DNA of 64,000 nucleotides from UBA6168 sp039819485 (GTDB taxonomy: Bacteria > Bacteroidota > Bacteroidia > Chitinophagales > Saprospiraceae). The stretch spans positions 1 through 64,000 of the forward strand of contig JBCBRY010000021.1 in assembly GCA_039819485.1 (NCBI GenBank), given 5' to 3'. The notes beneath the pieces are model-generated. The model was not told the origin of the DNA. It did not search any database and worked only from the letters and a program-made list of their open reading frames with translations. Shown here piece by piece: positions 17,926 to 27,463 of this stretch. A program made the translations under genes and the position numbers. Within the stretch, counting starts at the first letter, position 1, and every line of letters begins with the position of its first letter.

Positions 17926-18786
17926 TCAATAAGTCCAGAGATCATGCTCGAAATTGAAAATCTCTTGCTTGATCTTGTCGGCTTCCAAGAGGATATCAAC
18001 ACCAGTAAGGTAGTCCTGAATACGGCGGTCTCTTACGTTAGATTCTTTGAAAATGTAGCTGGAAAAATAGCGCATTTCCATCAGGTCTTCCCAAGTAATT
18101 GCAGAAGCATCGTTGCCGATATTGAATACCCTTTCACGGGCAAGAATCTGACGTACATCTGGATAATAGACCCAGAACATTGGCTTCTCATAAAGGAAGT
18201 TACCGTTTTCATCCGTTTTGTCGATCAATGGTGCGATACCCAGAATCCTGACCTGAAGGGTGGAAGATTCTTCGTCAAAGAACCATACCTCCTTCATACG
18301 GAAACGTTTTACATCTTCAGGGTTGATATCGTTCCGCACAACTTGAATTTGCTCTTCATAAGTTTCGGGGTCAAAAGTAATGACGGTATCGATCGTGGCT
18401 CCCATAGAAGCTACTTCGTCGGGTGTCAATTGGGATGTAAATTTATCATCCTCAGTACTGTAAACAGTGATTTCACCTTCGGTGGCAGCATCCATCAGAA
18501 TGGAAAAGAAGGGCCTTTCCGGATAGGCAAAAGGGAGGTTCATCTTCTCACGGATATCAATTACCCGCCAGATACGTTTTTCCCAAAAAATATCTGCTTC
18601 ACGCACATGGTCGTAAGCAAGTACTTGCCTTTCATTGGTGATTACTTTTTGAGTGATGTCATCCAAAGGTCTTCCTGCATTTGGATCACTGGACTCGGTG
18701 AGTATATTGTCAGGTTGTTGGGCAAAAGCTGTATTGCAAAGCGCAAGTAAGAATACGAAGCCAAACAATTTCAAAGCGAGTTTCAT
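17926..18786 (-). CDS. gldN: T9SS/gliding protein GldN (PorN)
   Basis: About 286 residues from ATG 18786 (a TTG lies 9 bases upstream), with a signal peptide ending NTAFAQ near residue 23. GldN/PorN is a periplasmic component that forms a ring with the lipoprotein GldK under the outer membrane and contacts GldM. Family segments visible include DIFWEKRIWRVIDIREKMN (about 66-84), GEITVYST, and RILGIAPLID in the middle. It is the last gene of the porP-gldK-gldL-gldM-gldN cluster and lies 94 bases after gldM, with a terminator just downstream. Confidence 0.95.
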   Translation of the reverse strand: MKLALKLFGFVFLLALCNTAFAQQPDNILTESSDPNAGRPLDDITQKVITNERQVLAYDHVREADIFWEKRIWRVIDIREKMNLPFAYPERPFFSILMDAATEGEITVYSTEDDKFTSQLTPDEVASMGATIDTVITFDPETYEEQIQVVRNDINPEDVKRFRMKEVWFFDEESSTLQVRILGIAPLIDKTDENGNFLYEKPMFWVYYPDVRQILARERVFNIGNDASAITWEDLMEMRYFSSYIFKESNVRDRRIQDYLTGVDILLEADKIKQEIFNFEHDLWTY

Positions 18787-18880
18787 AATTCTCAAAGATT
18801 TTAATTACGAAGTGATAAAAAGTTCTAACTACCGGGTATTAACTGAGAAATCCCGGTAGTTAGTATCTAAAGTATGAATT

Positions 18881-20509
18881 TTATTTAATCCTAAAAACGA
18901 GAGAGTTGATTTTACGTCCAGCTTTGTCACCTGGACATCTTGCTTTTACATTTTCGAAGTAAAATGTATCACCAGGCTTGGCGGATCTTGTCAGGTTAGC
19001 AGCTTTGCTGTTAAACCTTCCACTCTGGTTGACTACTTCAACCGGATCAGATCTTTTGGCTACTTTAACCAGGTTGAAGCCCTGGATCTGGCATTTGGCA
19101 TCGAAGTCAAAATTATCGAGCCAAGCGATCAAACCTTGCTGGGCTTTGAATTCACCATTACCCATAGAACCATCTGCTTTGTTACCCAAGCGGGCAGTTG
19201 GATCAGGGATACGCTTGACGCGGAATTGCTTGCTGGCGTTCATGCCACCACCGCTCACGTTGATTTTACAATCATTGGTAGGTTCAGAAACCGTAATGTC
19301 CCAGCTGTTACTGCCTGTCTTCTTCATTTTTCCACCACCACCGGCAATATTTACATTGAGGTCGTTACTGGACACCCCGGCTGCAGAAACTGAAATCGGA
19401 TTATCAACACCAATGTAGAATACGTTCATTTTATCAGCAGAAATAGCTACTGAGCGTTCTCCTACTTCGTAAGTGTATGTTGCATCACCGTCGGATTTTT
19501 CACCGGTCAAAGGGTTGATAACTTCAGCCCGGAGCTTGATGGTTTTTGTTCCGACAGAACCGGCAGAGCCAGTGTATTCTGCAATACCTTCGTTGTTAAC
19601 CGGAAGTTTACGGCCATCAACGAAAATCCCGATATCGGATGGGTTCAGCGATGAACTGTAAGTACCTACAGAAATTTTAGCTTTGAATGGTTCACCTTTG
19701 ATGACATAAGATTTCTCGGCCTGTACAACAGGGAAGAATGCATCAAATTCAACTACACGACCACCAGCCAATTCCGCCATATTATTGACCAGTGCGGCCT
19801 CAGAGCTTTTGGCATCTGACTGCATTTGGCTCAAGAGCGGCATAACTGCTGCTAGCGGCATTTGGCGGAATTTAAAATCGGCCCAGCTTTTCTTGTCCTT
19901 GCTTAATTTCCAAGTTTCATCATCGATAGAAAGTGGAAGGTTGTTGGCGATGTTCTTGATACGGTTGTCAATTTCCTCTTTCTTGAGGCCAAAGTTTTCA
20001 CCGTTTTCGTTAAGCAGTTGGGTGTAAGTGTCCACCATTTTTTGCTTTACTTCTAAGATTTTTGCCTTTAGCTCTTCTCCTTTACCATCTTCAACTAACA
20101 TGCGGGTGGTAATGTCCTTGTTCTTTTTACCTTTAGGTACCTTTTTCCCGTAGCTAACGGTGAAGTCGCCATCGTCGACAGCTCCACTCTTATCGCCGGC
20201 GGCATCTACCAATTCGTCCCGGAGGGCATCGATATAAGTGCCAAAAGAGCTGACATCAGCGCGGACTTGATCAACGGCTGGTTCAATGGCTTTATATTTA
20301 GCTTTCGACTCATCGCTGAGAAGGTCTTTCAAACCTTTCACCGTTTGGTCAAGCTGAGAGTCTACTGTATTTATACTTGCTTTATTCCCTTCGTCAAGGG
20401 TGAAGAAAGCATTCATCACCTCTGCGGACACGTTCAGGGCAAGGAGGGCCGTCAACACCAGGTACATGAGGTTGATCATTAGTTGCCTGGGTTCCTTTGG
20501 AATAGACAT
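18881..20509 (-). CDS. gldM: T9SS motor protein GldM (PorM)
   Basis: 542 residues. GldM spans the inner membrane once (residues about 12-30, LMINLMYLVLTALLALNVS) and extends across the periplasm to the GldK/GldN ring. With GldL it forms the proton-driven motor for type IX secretion and gliding. The N-terminus MSIPKEPRQLMINLMYLVLT is the family signature. The long periplasmic part contains successive beta domains, and the C-terminal RIPDPTARLGNK and GDTFYFENVKARCPGD segments match PorM/GldM D3-D4. It is 56 bases after gldL and is presumably cotranscribed with it. Confidence 0.96.
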   Translation of the reverse strand: MSIPKEPRQLMINLMYLVLTALLALNVSAEVMNAFFTLDEGNKASINTVDSQLDQTVKGLKDLLSDESKAKYKAIEPAVDQVRADVSSFGTYIDALRDELVDAAGDKSGAVDDGDFTVSYGKKVPKGKKNKDITTRMLVEDGKGEELKAKILEVKQKMVDTYTQLLNENGENFGLKKEEIDNRIKNIANNLPLSIDDETWKLSKDKKSWADFKFRQMPLAAVMPLLSQMQSDAKSSEAALVNNMAELAGGRVVEFDAFFPVVQAEKSYVIKGEPFKAKISVGTYSSSLNPSDIGIFVDGRKLPVNNEGIAEYTGSAGSVGTKTIKLRAEVINPLTGEKSDGDATYTYEVGERSVAISADKMNVFYIGVDNPISVSAAGVSSNDLNVNIAGGGGKMKKTGSNSWDITVSEPTNDCKINVSGGGMNASKQFRVKRIPDPTARLGNKADGSMGNGEFKAQQGLIAWLDNFDFDAKCQIQGFNLVKVAKRSDPVEVVNQSGRFNSKAANLTRSAKPGDTFYFENVKARCPGDKAGRKINSLVFRIK

Positions 20510-20565
20510 GTGCTAAGATTTTTAGATTAAAAAATAAAAGAAAATGAATTGCTACAGCTCCGGTG

Positions 20566-21156
20566 TTATTTCTGCGGGCTGAATGGTGCCATTGCATTCA
20601 ACATGCCACCATAGACATTATTGAGCCCTGACAAGTTGCTGTTCAAGTCAGAAATCTGAGTCCTGTATGCCTTGGTGTCTTCCAAAGAATCAGTAAGGTC
20701 GGCCATTGCCTCATTCAGTTTAGTATAGAAATTGTTCATTGATTTGATCTGCTCACTGGTACCGGAGAAATCAACTTCCTGCAATGCCTTTAAAGAGGAA
20801 AGGCTTTTGGACATGCCTTGTAGTTCAGTCAGCATTCCGCCCAATTGGGTTTCCACTATTTCACCGTTCAATGGCTTTCCCACATCTCCCACTTCACCTG
20901 CTGTAAGTGGTGCAATGTTAGAATGATAATCTGCCAATCCAGGGTAGAGTTTGTCCCAATAATAATCTGGTTCTGGACCGATAAGCCCTAAGAATAAGAA
21001 AATGAAAGCTTCAACACTTAATCCGATGGTAAGCATTTCACTTGCACCAGGTAAACTTTCCAATTTGAAAAGGGCACCCATCAATACAACTGCTGCACCG
21101 GCACCGATGATAAGATTTTTGAAGTACTTGAATCCTTTCGTTTTTAAGAAACTCAT
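20566..21156 (-). CDS. gldL: T9SS motor protein GldL (PorL)
   Basis: 196 residues with two transmembrane helices (about 15-30 and 37-58) at the N-terminus, followed by a cytoplasmic, partly coiled-coil tail. Family features: the start MSFLKTKGFKYFKNLIIG, a GAGAAVVLMGALFKLE segment, and EAFIFLFLGLIGPEPDYYWD with the conserved acidic residue in helix 2 (E49 region) thought to carry protons. It forms the stator-like ring of the gliding/T9SS motor with GldM. It is slightly shorter than the F. johnsoniae protein because of a shorter tail. It is first gene after the hairpin at 21339-21371. Confidence 0.95.
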   Translation of the reverse strand: MSFLKTKGFKYFKNLIIGAGAAVVLMGALFKLESLPGASEMLTIGLSVEAFIFLFLGLIGPEPDYYWDKLYPGLADYHSNIAPLTAGEVGDVGKPLNGEIVETQLGGMLTELQGMSKSLSSLKALQEVDFSGTSEQIKSMNNFYTKLNEAMADLTDSLEDTKAYRTQISDLNSNLSGLNNVYGGMLNAMAPFSPQK

Positions 21157-21338
21157 TTTTTGTCGATTTAAAATAGGTTAGCTAAATAGATTTCGAATGG
21201 GGGAGTTTAAAAAAATTCCCTTCAAGATAATGTCGCTTATTTGAAAAGTAACAAGGGAACCGTGAAAGAAATAGATTTTTTTTCCCACAAGACTGCTTTT
21301 TGACGAAATTTTATTTCGTCGCGCAAAAGTATAAAAAA

Positions 21339-21371
21339 GAAATGGATAGTAACTGTATTACTATCCATTTC
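21339..21371 (-). terminator. Hairpin between gldK and gldL
   Basis: A perfect 14-base stem, GAAATGGATAGTAA (21339-21352) and TTACTATCCATTTC (21358-21371), with a 5-base loop. On the minus strand it is followed by TTTTTTAT. It lies 20 bases after the gldK stop, inside the gld cluster. A second small hairpin, GACGAAAT/ATTTCGTC, follows at 21302-21320. This implies at least partial termination after gldK. Confidence 0.8.
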
Positions 21372-21391
21372 AATTTATGCTGAATTAACTA

Positions 21392-22639
21392 CTAAAAGTC
21401 GTTGATGGATCGGCCGAGGAAGGTGAGTGCGCATCGGAAGCCGATATAGGATTTGGTAGTATCTTGAAATTCCCAGTGACGGTTTCCAGTTTGGAGGAAC
21501 CAAGCTATATCTTTCCAGGACCCGCCACGAATCACTTTGCGTTTGAATGCCTCAGGATCGTCGTCCTTGGCATCGTAACGGATGTCTGAATTGAGATCGT
21601 GAAGGAAAGAATAGGCATTTTCGTGATACATGGTCGAAGTCCACTCAGATACATTTCCAGACATATTGTAAAGACCATAATCATTTGGGAAGTAGGCATC
21701 CGCTTTCACTGTATACAGACCACCATCTTCCGGATAGTTTCCACGGCCAGGCTTAAAGTTGGCCAACAGGCATCCTTTAGAATTTCTGGTATAATAACCA
21801 CCCCATGGATATGGAGCCATTTCGTGGCCACCGCGAGCAGCGTATTCCCATTCGTGCTCTGTAGGCAGGCGGAAATCTTCAGAATTGATGCCGTCGTTTC
21901 TGAGAGATTGGTATTTGTTCCAAAGATTTGTTCTCCAATAGCAGAATGCATTAGCCATGTTCCAATCCACACCTACGACTGGGTAGTCGTCGAATGCAGG
22001 GTGGTGGAAATAATTACGTGTCATCGGCTCATTGTAAGAGTATGAATAATCACGTATCCAGACCATAGTATCTGGGTAGATTTCGAAACTTTCTCTGTTG
22101 ATGAAAGTGTTACGAGGCGAGCGGCCACGATCATGGGCAGCCTTTTTCCAATCGTACCACTGGTATTCGAAAACAAATTTTTCAGAATTGATTTCCTTGC
22201 GGCCTGCAAAACGGTCGTCACCTTGATAATAAAGATCTTCCAACGTTTCATCTTCCCAATCAATTTCATATTCCCAATCAATCTGCTCATTGCCATCCTC
22301 ATCTTCGATGAAGTGCTCCAGGTAGGTATGAGCGATGGAATCACGTACCCAATAAACAAATTGACGATATTCGTTATTGGTGATCTCTGTGTCGTCCATG
22401 TAAAAACCCTGAATGGAGATGGTTTTTGGTCTTTGAACAAATGTATTGGTGATATCCTGGTCACTTGGCCCGATGTGGAGTGTGCCAGAAGGTACATAAA
22501 CCATTCCGTAAGGATTGATGCCTTTCCAGTCAGGACGGTCAAGAACACCGACCAGTTGGCCGTTTTCTTTAGTTCCACAGGATGATAAGATTACTGTTAA
22601 TACAAACAGTGCTAACGAAGATTTTAATAGTTCTTTCAT
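21392..22639 (-). CDS. gldK: T9SS/gliding lipoprotein GldK (PorK)
   Basis: About 415 residues from ATG 22639 (a GTG lies 9 bases upstream). A lipoprotein signal peptide ends at Cys near residue 21 (VILSSCGT). The rest is a formylglycine-generating-enzyme-like (sulfatase-modifying) fold: FYMDDTEITNNEYRQFVYWV near 83-102, FRLPTEHEWEYAARGG, NMSGNVSEWTST and a terminal SYIGFRCAL. In GldK this fold is structural rather than catalytic. It forms the periplasmic ring with GldN, attached to the outer membrane. The acidic insert around residues 110-150 (EDEDGNEQIDWEYEIDWEDE) is notable. Confidence 0.95.
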   Translation of the reverse strand: MKELLKSSLALFVLTVILSSCGTKENGQLVGVLDRPDWKGINPYGMVYVPSGTLHIGPSDQDITNTFVQRPKTISIQGFYMDDTEITNNEYRQFVYWVRDSIAHTYLEHFIEDEDGNEQIDWEYEIDWEDETLEDLYYQGDDRFAGRKEINSEKFVFEYQWYDWKKAAHDRGRSPRNTFINRESFEIYPDTMVWIRDYSYSYNEPMTRNYFHHPAFDDYPVVGVDWNMANAFCYWRTNLWNKYQSLRNDGINSEDFRLPTEHEWEYAARGGHEMAPYPWGGYYTRNSKGCLLANFKPGRGNYPEDGGLYTVKADAYFPNDYGLYNMSGNVSEWTSTMYHENAYSFLHDLNSDIRYDAKDDDPEAFKRKVIRGGSWKDIAWFLQTGNRHWEFQDTTKSYIGFRCALTFLGRSINDF

Positions 22640-22741
22640 TTTAAACACCCGAATTTTCCTTGCTTTTGTGAAAAGAGACGTAAAAATACTGCTTTAAGGT
22701 TGATTTCAAACTATCAGCTTGATTTTCTGCAAATTGGCTGG

Positions 22742-22774
22742 CAAAATTAACAGTTTGAGGCAATCAGAACGCAA
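22742..22774 (-). promoter_or_regulatory. Possible Bacteroidota-type promoter of gldK
   Basis: On the minus strand a TTG (22772-22774) is followed after 22 bases by TAATTTTG (22742-22749), matching the Bacteroidota -33/-7 pattern TTG...TAnnTTTG. It would give a leader of about 90 bases before gldK and sits in the 330-base gap after porP, which otherwise shows nothing. This is a pattern match only. Confidence 0.4.
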
Positions 22775-22978
22775 AGATTTTGGACTTAGTGTAAAAAAGT
22801 TAATTTTTATTCAAAAACCATTAAGTATGCCAAATATGCGTCAACTCGTGAACGATGCACCTCAATAAGGTGTAAATTTCAAATAAGAATTTAGACTTAG
22901 AGCAGTATTCTCAATTCTACTTTCCCCGAAAAGAAGTCGATGGAATACATTTTAATAAGTGGACGTGTACGTGTGGTA

Positions 22979-23965
22979 TTATAAAGATCTGGGGTTGTAT
23001 ATGATAATTGGTGGTTTGCCTTTTCCGATTGGTTTTCCCAGGTTATAGTTCAGTAGCAGTTCATGAGTACCGCTACTTGTATTGCTGAGATTAGAGAGTG
23101 TGAGGTCATATGAGTAGCCCAGGGTAAAGTTCTCGTTCAGCTTGATTCCGCCAATGATTGCTACCGCATCCTGAGAGTTGGAATCGTAACCTCTAAACGA
23201 CGCGCCTGCGAAAATATTTTCATTATAACGAGCCACAAGAGAAAAATCCATTTGTGTTTGGTAAACGTCAGATTTTACCAGCACAGAGGGGGTCAGTTGT
23301 ACTTTTCGACCCATGTCCAAATTGTAGCCCGTGTAGAAATAGTAAGTGCGTTCGGGCAGGAAGCTCAAGGAAGAGAGGCTGATTTCATTTTCGGCTATGT
23401 TGGTAACAGAAATACCTACTTCCAATTTTTCACCCTGATAAAAAGCACCAGCATTAAAAGTCGGGGCATTGCCTGATTCTACCGAAAATGGAAGAATCGG
23501 GTCATTGTGACCAATGTATACAGAATTAGGGTCGGTAGGGTCAGGTTGAAATTCACCGCCTGGTGTGCGGGCTTTGGTACCATCAAATTCCCGTTGGATA
23601 AAACCAGCAGAAAGACCCAGCGAGAGCACTCCTGAATTGCCGATGACCAACTGGTAATTATAGGATGCCGTAGCAGAAGTGTGGGTCCAGGAGCCGAGCG
23701 TCTCGTTTTCAAAAGCAATTCCGATACCTCCTCCCGCAATATAAAGTGGCATATGGGCATTGACGTGCTGTGAAGTGGGATTGCCAGGAAGGTTCACCCA
23801 TTGGTTACGGTAAACGCCAGTGATGCTCAGTGAATTGTCCAGCCCGGCATATGCAGGGTTGAAAGCAAATTTATTCCACATGTACATACTATATTGGGGA
23901 GCTTGCTGGGCCAGGCCGGTATAGGCAAAGGTGGCAAGGAAGAGAATCGTAATTATTTTTTTCAT
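22979..23965 (-). CDS. PorP/SprF-family T9SS outer membrane protein
   Basis: 328 residues, with a signal peptide (1-19, ending GLAQ) and a predicted outer-membrane beta-barrel. The family signature at the start of the mature protein is present: QYSMYMWNKFAFNPAYAG (about 24-41) then YRNQWVNLPGNPTSQH (about 53-68). C-terminal strands include LGYSYDLTLSNLSN and HELLLNYNLGK. PorP/SprF proteins help secrete or anchor T9SS cargo. The gene heads the cluster in the same order as porP-porK-porL-porM-porN of P. gingivalis, separated from gldK by 330 bases. I give no symbol because the family has many paralogues per genome. Confidence 0.93.
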   Translation of the reverse strand: MKKIITILFLATFAYTGLAQQAPQYSMYMWNKFAFNPAYAGLDNSLSITGVYRNQWVNLPGNPTSQHVNAHMPLYIAGGGIGIAFENETLGSWTHTSATASYNYQLVIGNSGVLSLGLSAGFIQREFDGTKARTPGGEFQPDPTDPNSVYIGHNDPILPFSVESGNAPTFNAGAFYQGEKLEVGISVTNIAENEISLSSLSFLPERTYYFYTGYNLDMGRKVQLTPSVLVKSDVYQTQMDFSLVARYNENIFAGASFRGYDSNSQDAVAIIGGIKLNENFTLGYSYDLTLSNLSNTSSGTHELLLNYNLGKPIGKGKPPIIIYNPRSL

Positions 23966-24032
23966 AGACTTTTGAATTCTATTAAGGAAGTTGCTCGGCG
24001 TGTCTGTGGTAAATGTAAAGGTCTTTTGTTAT

Positions 24033-26087
24033 TTAACTTATACCTTCCCTCATTAATTGTTTCAATTCTTCAATGGTTTTAACGGGACGGCGACATGCAT
24101 AGTCCTGGCACAGGTAGAACAGTGTTTCATTATCTGGTTCTTTTCCTGCCAGTAAAGGGAACTCATCATTCGCCTGGCTGGTTGCCATCATTGCCTTATG
24201 AGGAATAAATTGCCGATTGACCGAAATTGCGGCCTGCTCGGCATCTTTTCCAACAACCCCGATCTCCGGCATTCCATAAACCTCGTTCATCATGGCCGAG
24301 GCCCATTGGCTGAAGGAGCTCGGGTATTTTTCAATGGCATTCTTCATGGTGATTAACATCTTAGCCGCCAGAGGCCGGTAAGTGTCGTTGCCCAATAAGA
24401 TTCCTAAACGTTGCAAATTATGCACCATCGTTGAATTGCCCGAAGGAGTGGCGGAATCGTACAAATCTTTCCGCCTTACTGGCACATCCTTCTGTTCGGC
24501 TGAAGTGAAGAAAAAAAGGTGGTCTTCTTCGTCCATGAAATACTTGATAACGTAATCGGTGTACCGTTGGGCCTGTTGCAGATAATTCGTGTCAAAAGTG
24601 ATTTCGTACACATCAATTAGGGCCTTGATGAGGAAGGCGTAATCGTTCAAAAAGGCATCGTACTGTGCCTGGCCTTCCTTGAAGGTATGGAAAAGTTGGT
24701 CGACATAAGGTTGGGTGAATTTTTCATTGATGAAATGGAGGTTCTTCACCGCAGCTGCTTTGTAACGTTCGTCACCCAGGGCGGCATATGCCTTCGCGTA
24801 GGCACTGCACATCAGGGCATTCCAATCCAAGAGAATTTTGTCGTCGAGGCCAGGGTGTACTCGTTTGTCCCTAACCTCAAATAATTTAGCTTTAGCAGCA
24901 TCCAATTTATTTTTCAAAAAACCTGTTTCTGCTCCGATTATTTCGGCAAATTCTTCCAGGCCATATTGTCGCCACAAAATATTTTTCCCTTCCCAGTTCC
25001 CTGCTTCCGAAACGCCGTAAAAGCCGTTGAAAAATACAGCATCGTCACCAATTACTTGTTTGATCTCTTCCCTGCTCCAGACATAGTATTTTCCTTCTTC
25101 CCCTTCCGAGTCGGCGTCTTGTGCAGAATAGAAACCTCCGTCTGGGTGGGTCATTTCGCGGGCCACCCATTCCAGTGTTTCTTCAATTGCATTTTTATAC
25201 AACCCTTGTTCTGTGATTTTATGAGCATCGGCCAGCAGCCCGACCAAAAGTGCATTGTCGTACAGCATTTTTTCGAAATGCGGCACAAGCCATTTGGCGT
25301 CGACGGTGTAGCGGGCAAAACCACCACCAAGGTGGTCGTAGATGCCACCATTCGCCATTTTGTTTAAAGAGAAAAGAACATGGTCGGTAGCTTCCTTTTT
25401 GCCACTGTAATAGTGATAGCCCAATAAAAAGCTTAGTGCCATCGTACCCGGAAACTTTGGGGCCCCGCCAAATCCACCGTTTTTGGTGTCAAATCCCCGG
25501 TGCAGGCCATGGAAGATTTTATTCAGTGCCCCTTTGTTGAAAGGCCCATCTTCTGTAACGACCTGCAATTTGTTTTCGGTAAAGTTTTTCCCGGCATTCT
25601 GGATGATCTCCGTCAGGCGGGAGGCTTGGTCCTCAACCGTTTCTCTTTTATTTTGAAAAGCATGGGAAATGTTCATGAGTACTTGCAGCCAGGAGGGCCG
25701 GTTGTGTGCGGGCATTGGCGGGTAGTAGGTGCCGGCATAAAAGGGACGTTTGTCCGGAGTCAGGAAGCAGTTTAGCGGCCAGCCTCCACCTCCGGTAAGC
25801 ACCTGGCAGGCCTCCATGTAAATCTGGTCTACATCGGGTCGCTCCTCCCGGTCCACTTTTACACAGACAAAGTGTTCGTTCATGAAATCCGCCACCTCCT
25901 GATCTTCAAAGCTTTCCCGTTCCATCACATGGCACCAGTGGCAGGTGGAATAGCCAATGCTCACCAAAATGGGCTTGTCCTCTTTTTCCGCTTTCGCAAA
26001 TGCTTCGGGCTTCCACGCATGCCAATGTACCGGGTTGTGGGCATGCTGCAATAAATAAGGGGACGTCTCGTGTTGAAGTTGATTCAT
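24033..26087 (-). CDS. Thioredoxin-domain DUF255 protein (YyaL/SPATA20-like)
   Basis: 684 residues. The N-terminal thioredoxin-like DUF255 domain (about 1-165) has the family motif GYSTCHWCHVMERESF (about 46-61) with a CHWC redox pair, then VKVDREERPDVDQIYM and GGGGWPLNCFLTP. The remainder is an (alpha/alpha)-barrel like N-acylglucosamine 2-epimerases or glycosidases (KWLVPHFEKMLYDNA, DWNALMCSAYAKAYAALGD). The length matches bacterial YyaL. Its biochemical role is not established. It lies 67 bases upstream of porP on the same strand with no visible terminator between, so they may be cotranscribed. No signal peptide. Confidence 0.93.
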   Translation of the reverse strand: MNQLQHETSPYLLQHAHNPVHWHAWKPEAFAKAEKEDKPILVSIGYSTCHWCHVMERESFEDQEVADFMNEHFVCVKVDREERPDVDQIYMEACQVLTGGGGWPLNCFLTPDKRPFYAGTYYPPMPAHNRPSWLQVLMNISHAFQNKRETVEDQASRLTEIIQNAGKNFTENKLQVVTEDGPFNKGALNKIFHGLHRGFDTKNGGFGGAPKFPGTMALSFLLGYHYYSGKKEATDHVLFSLNKMANGGIYDHLGGGFARYTVDAKWLVPHFEKMLYDNALLVGLLADAHKITEQGLYKNAIEETLEWVAREMTHPDGGFYSAQDADSEGEEGKYYVWSREEIKQVIGDDAVFFNGFYGVSEAGNWEGKNILWRQYGLEEFAEIIGAETGFLKNKLDAAKAKLFEVRDKRVHPGLDDKILLDWNALMCSAYAKAYAALGDERYKAAAVKNLHFINEKFTQPYVDQLFHTFKEGQAQYDAFLNDYAFLIKALIDVYEITFDTNYLQQAQRYTDYVIKYFMDEEDHLFFFTSAEQKDVPVRRKDLYDSATPSGNSTMVHNLQRLGILLGNDTYRPLAAKMLITMKNAIEKYPSSFSQWASAMMNEVYGMPEIGVVGKDAEQAAISVNRQFIPHKAMMATSQANDEFPLLAGKEPDNETLFYLCQDYACRRPVKTIEELKQLMREGIS

Positions 26088-26175
26088 ATCGATTTAACTG
26101 CTGTTTCCAATTCTTAACAGCAAAAAACGACATCAGTTGCTTTTGAATAGATAAAAATGAATTTTTGTGTCGCCA

Positions 26176-26712
26176 ATGAAAAAAGCAGACATCATAAGGA
26201 AAAGCCGCGACTGGGTCGAACGATTTGTCATCGGCCTGCATTTGTGCCCGTTTGCGAAACGGCCATATGATAAGAATCAGGTGCGTTTTGAAGTTTGCCT
26301 TGCAAGTGAAGCGGAACAACAATTAACCGACCTCTGGAAAGAGATAGAACTTTTGGCAAAAGCACCAAAGGAAAAGATCTCGAACGCCATATTAATTTTT
26401 CCAAATGGGCTGAATGATTTTGGCGAATATTTGGATTTCTATTTTTTAGCTGAAAAATTATTGCAAGAACAAAATAAAGACGACCAGTTTCAATTGGCCA
26501 GTTTTCATCCTGATTATCAATTTGAAAATACCGAAAAAAACGATGTGACCAATTACACCAACCGCTCGCCTTTTCCATTTATTCATATTTTGAGGATAGA
26601 AGAAGTAGCCGAGGCCATTGACAATTATCCGGAAGTGGATAAAGTGCCAGGAAGGAACAAAAAAAGATTAACAGAAATGGGAGTGGATAAAATAAAGCAA
26701 TTGGGGAGCTAA
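26176..26712 (+). CDS. DUF1415 protein
   Basis: 178 residues from ATG 26176 (a GTG start lies 9 bases upstream). It matches the DUF1415 family: an N-terminal RDWVERFVIGLHLCPFAKRP (about 11-30) with conserved Cys-Pro, a central QLASFHPDYQFE segment, a TNRSPFPFIHILR motif (about 129-141), and a C-terminal segment with basic residues. The function of the family is unknown. No signal peptide. It is divergent from the YyaL-like gene across about 90 bases. It is convergent with the small membrane protein at 26926-27375, with no clear terminator in the 213-base gap. Confidence 0.85.
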   Translation: MKKADIIRKSRDWVERFVIGLHLCPFAKRPYDKNQVRFEVCLASEAEQQLTDLWKEIELLAKAPKEKISNAILIFPNGLNDFGEYLDFYFLAEKLLQEQNKDDQFQLASFHPDYQFENTEKNDVTNYTNRSPFPFIHILRIEEVAEAIDNYPEVDKVPGRNKKRLTEMGVDKIKQLGS

Positions 26713-26925
26713 ATTATCCAAAGACATAAAATTGAAAATTGTGCGAATTATTTTTTCATTCGCTTAATTCCAATTTTCAGCAAATCATTCGTACAGCATA
26801 AAATCTTTTCTCTTGATCCCGTTGTCGCCGGTTATGACGAAATGAACTGGTGGCGGGGGAATGTATGGTTAGTTCATAGTCCAGGTTCAGGTTAAAACTG
26901 GATGGGAATTCGGCAAAACGCTGTT

Positions 26926-27375
26926 CTATATTGCCCTGTTAAAACGGAAGGCAAAAATTAATGACAAAACCAAAAAAGTTGAAAACTGAAAACCGTTCCT
27001 GATTTCTGCCGCTTTTATTTTTGTCCACGAAAAATCATGGTACGTACGGCTTTTTAAAAGCGAATTGTCCATTAATGCCAGTGAAATTAAAGCAACGAAT
27101 ACAGAAAGAAAATAAATGGTGGCCGGGCCTTTAACCTGAAAGTGGTTAATTGAAAATCTTGCCATTAACAAAAAGACAATAAAATAAAAAACAATGCCTC
27201 CCAACTCGTTGATGGAAAGGAGAATGGAATAGAAAAAGGTATCCATCCAAGAGAAACCTACGCCGTTGAAAATACCAAAATACTCCCAAGTAAATGTCGT
27301 GATAATTCTTCTTAATAATAATAGAATGCCATAAAAGAAGAGTAGTTGGAAATAACGTGAAGATGAATTTTTCAT
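26926..27375 (-). CDS. Small membrane protein of unknown function
   Basis: About 149 residues from ATG 27375 with four hydrophobic segments (roughly 8-22, 42-62, 71-90 and 128-145). I do not recognise a family. An upstream in-frame ATG at 27399 would add eight residues, but those codons lie in the stem of the terminator of the preceding GH3/beta-lactamase gene, so the downstream start is preferred. Gene calls this short without homology are less certain. The hydrophobic pattern and lack of a better overlapping frame support it. Confidence 0.6.
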   Translation of the reverse strand: MKNSSSRYFQLLFFYGILLLLRRIITTFTWEYFGIFNGVGFSWMDTFFYSILLSINELGGIVFYFIVFLLMARFSINHFQVKGPATIYFLSVFVALISLALMDNSLLKSRTYHDFSWTKIKAAEIRNGFQFSTFLVLSLIFAFRFNRAI

Positions 27376-27388
27376 TGTAAAAAAAAAT

Positions 27389-27436
27389 AAAATTGCCATT
27401 GTGATTAAACCGCTCAGTACTCACAATGGCAATTTT
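27389..27436 (-). terminator. Terminator of GH3/beta-lactamase gene
   Basis: A perfect 15-base stem: AAAATTGCCATTGTG (27389-27403) and CACAATGGCAATTTT (27422-27436), with an 18-base loop. On the minus strand it is followed by ATTTTTTTTT. It begins 28 bases after the stop of the large GH3 fusion gene. Confidence 0.85.
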
Positions 27437-27463
27437 TTTTTGGGGAAAAATCAAGGAGGCACC

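Noticed and set aside
17944..18750. 268-residue plus-strand ORF opposite gldN
   Set aside because: It mirrors the well-supported gldN gene and shows no family match.
26770..26937. About 50 in-frame minus-strand codons downstream of the small membrane protein
   Set aside because: The frame has no start codon and begins directly after a stop; a frameshifted tail is possible but cannot be shown.
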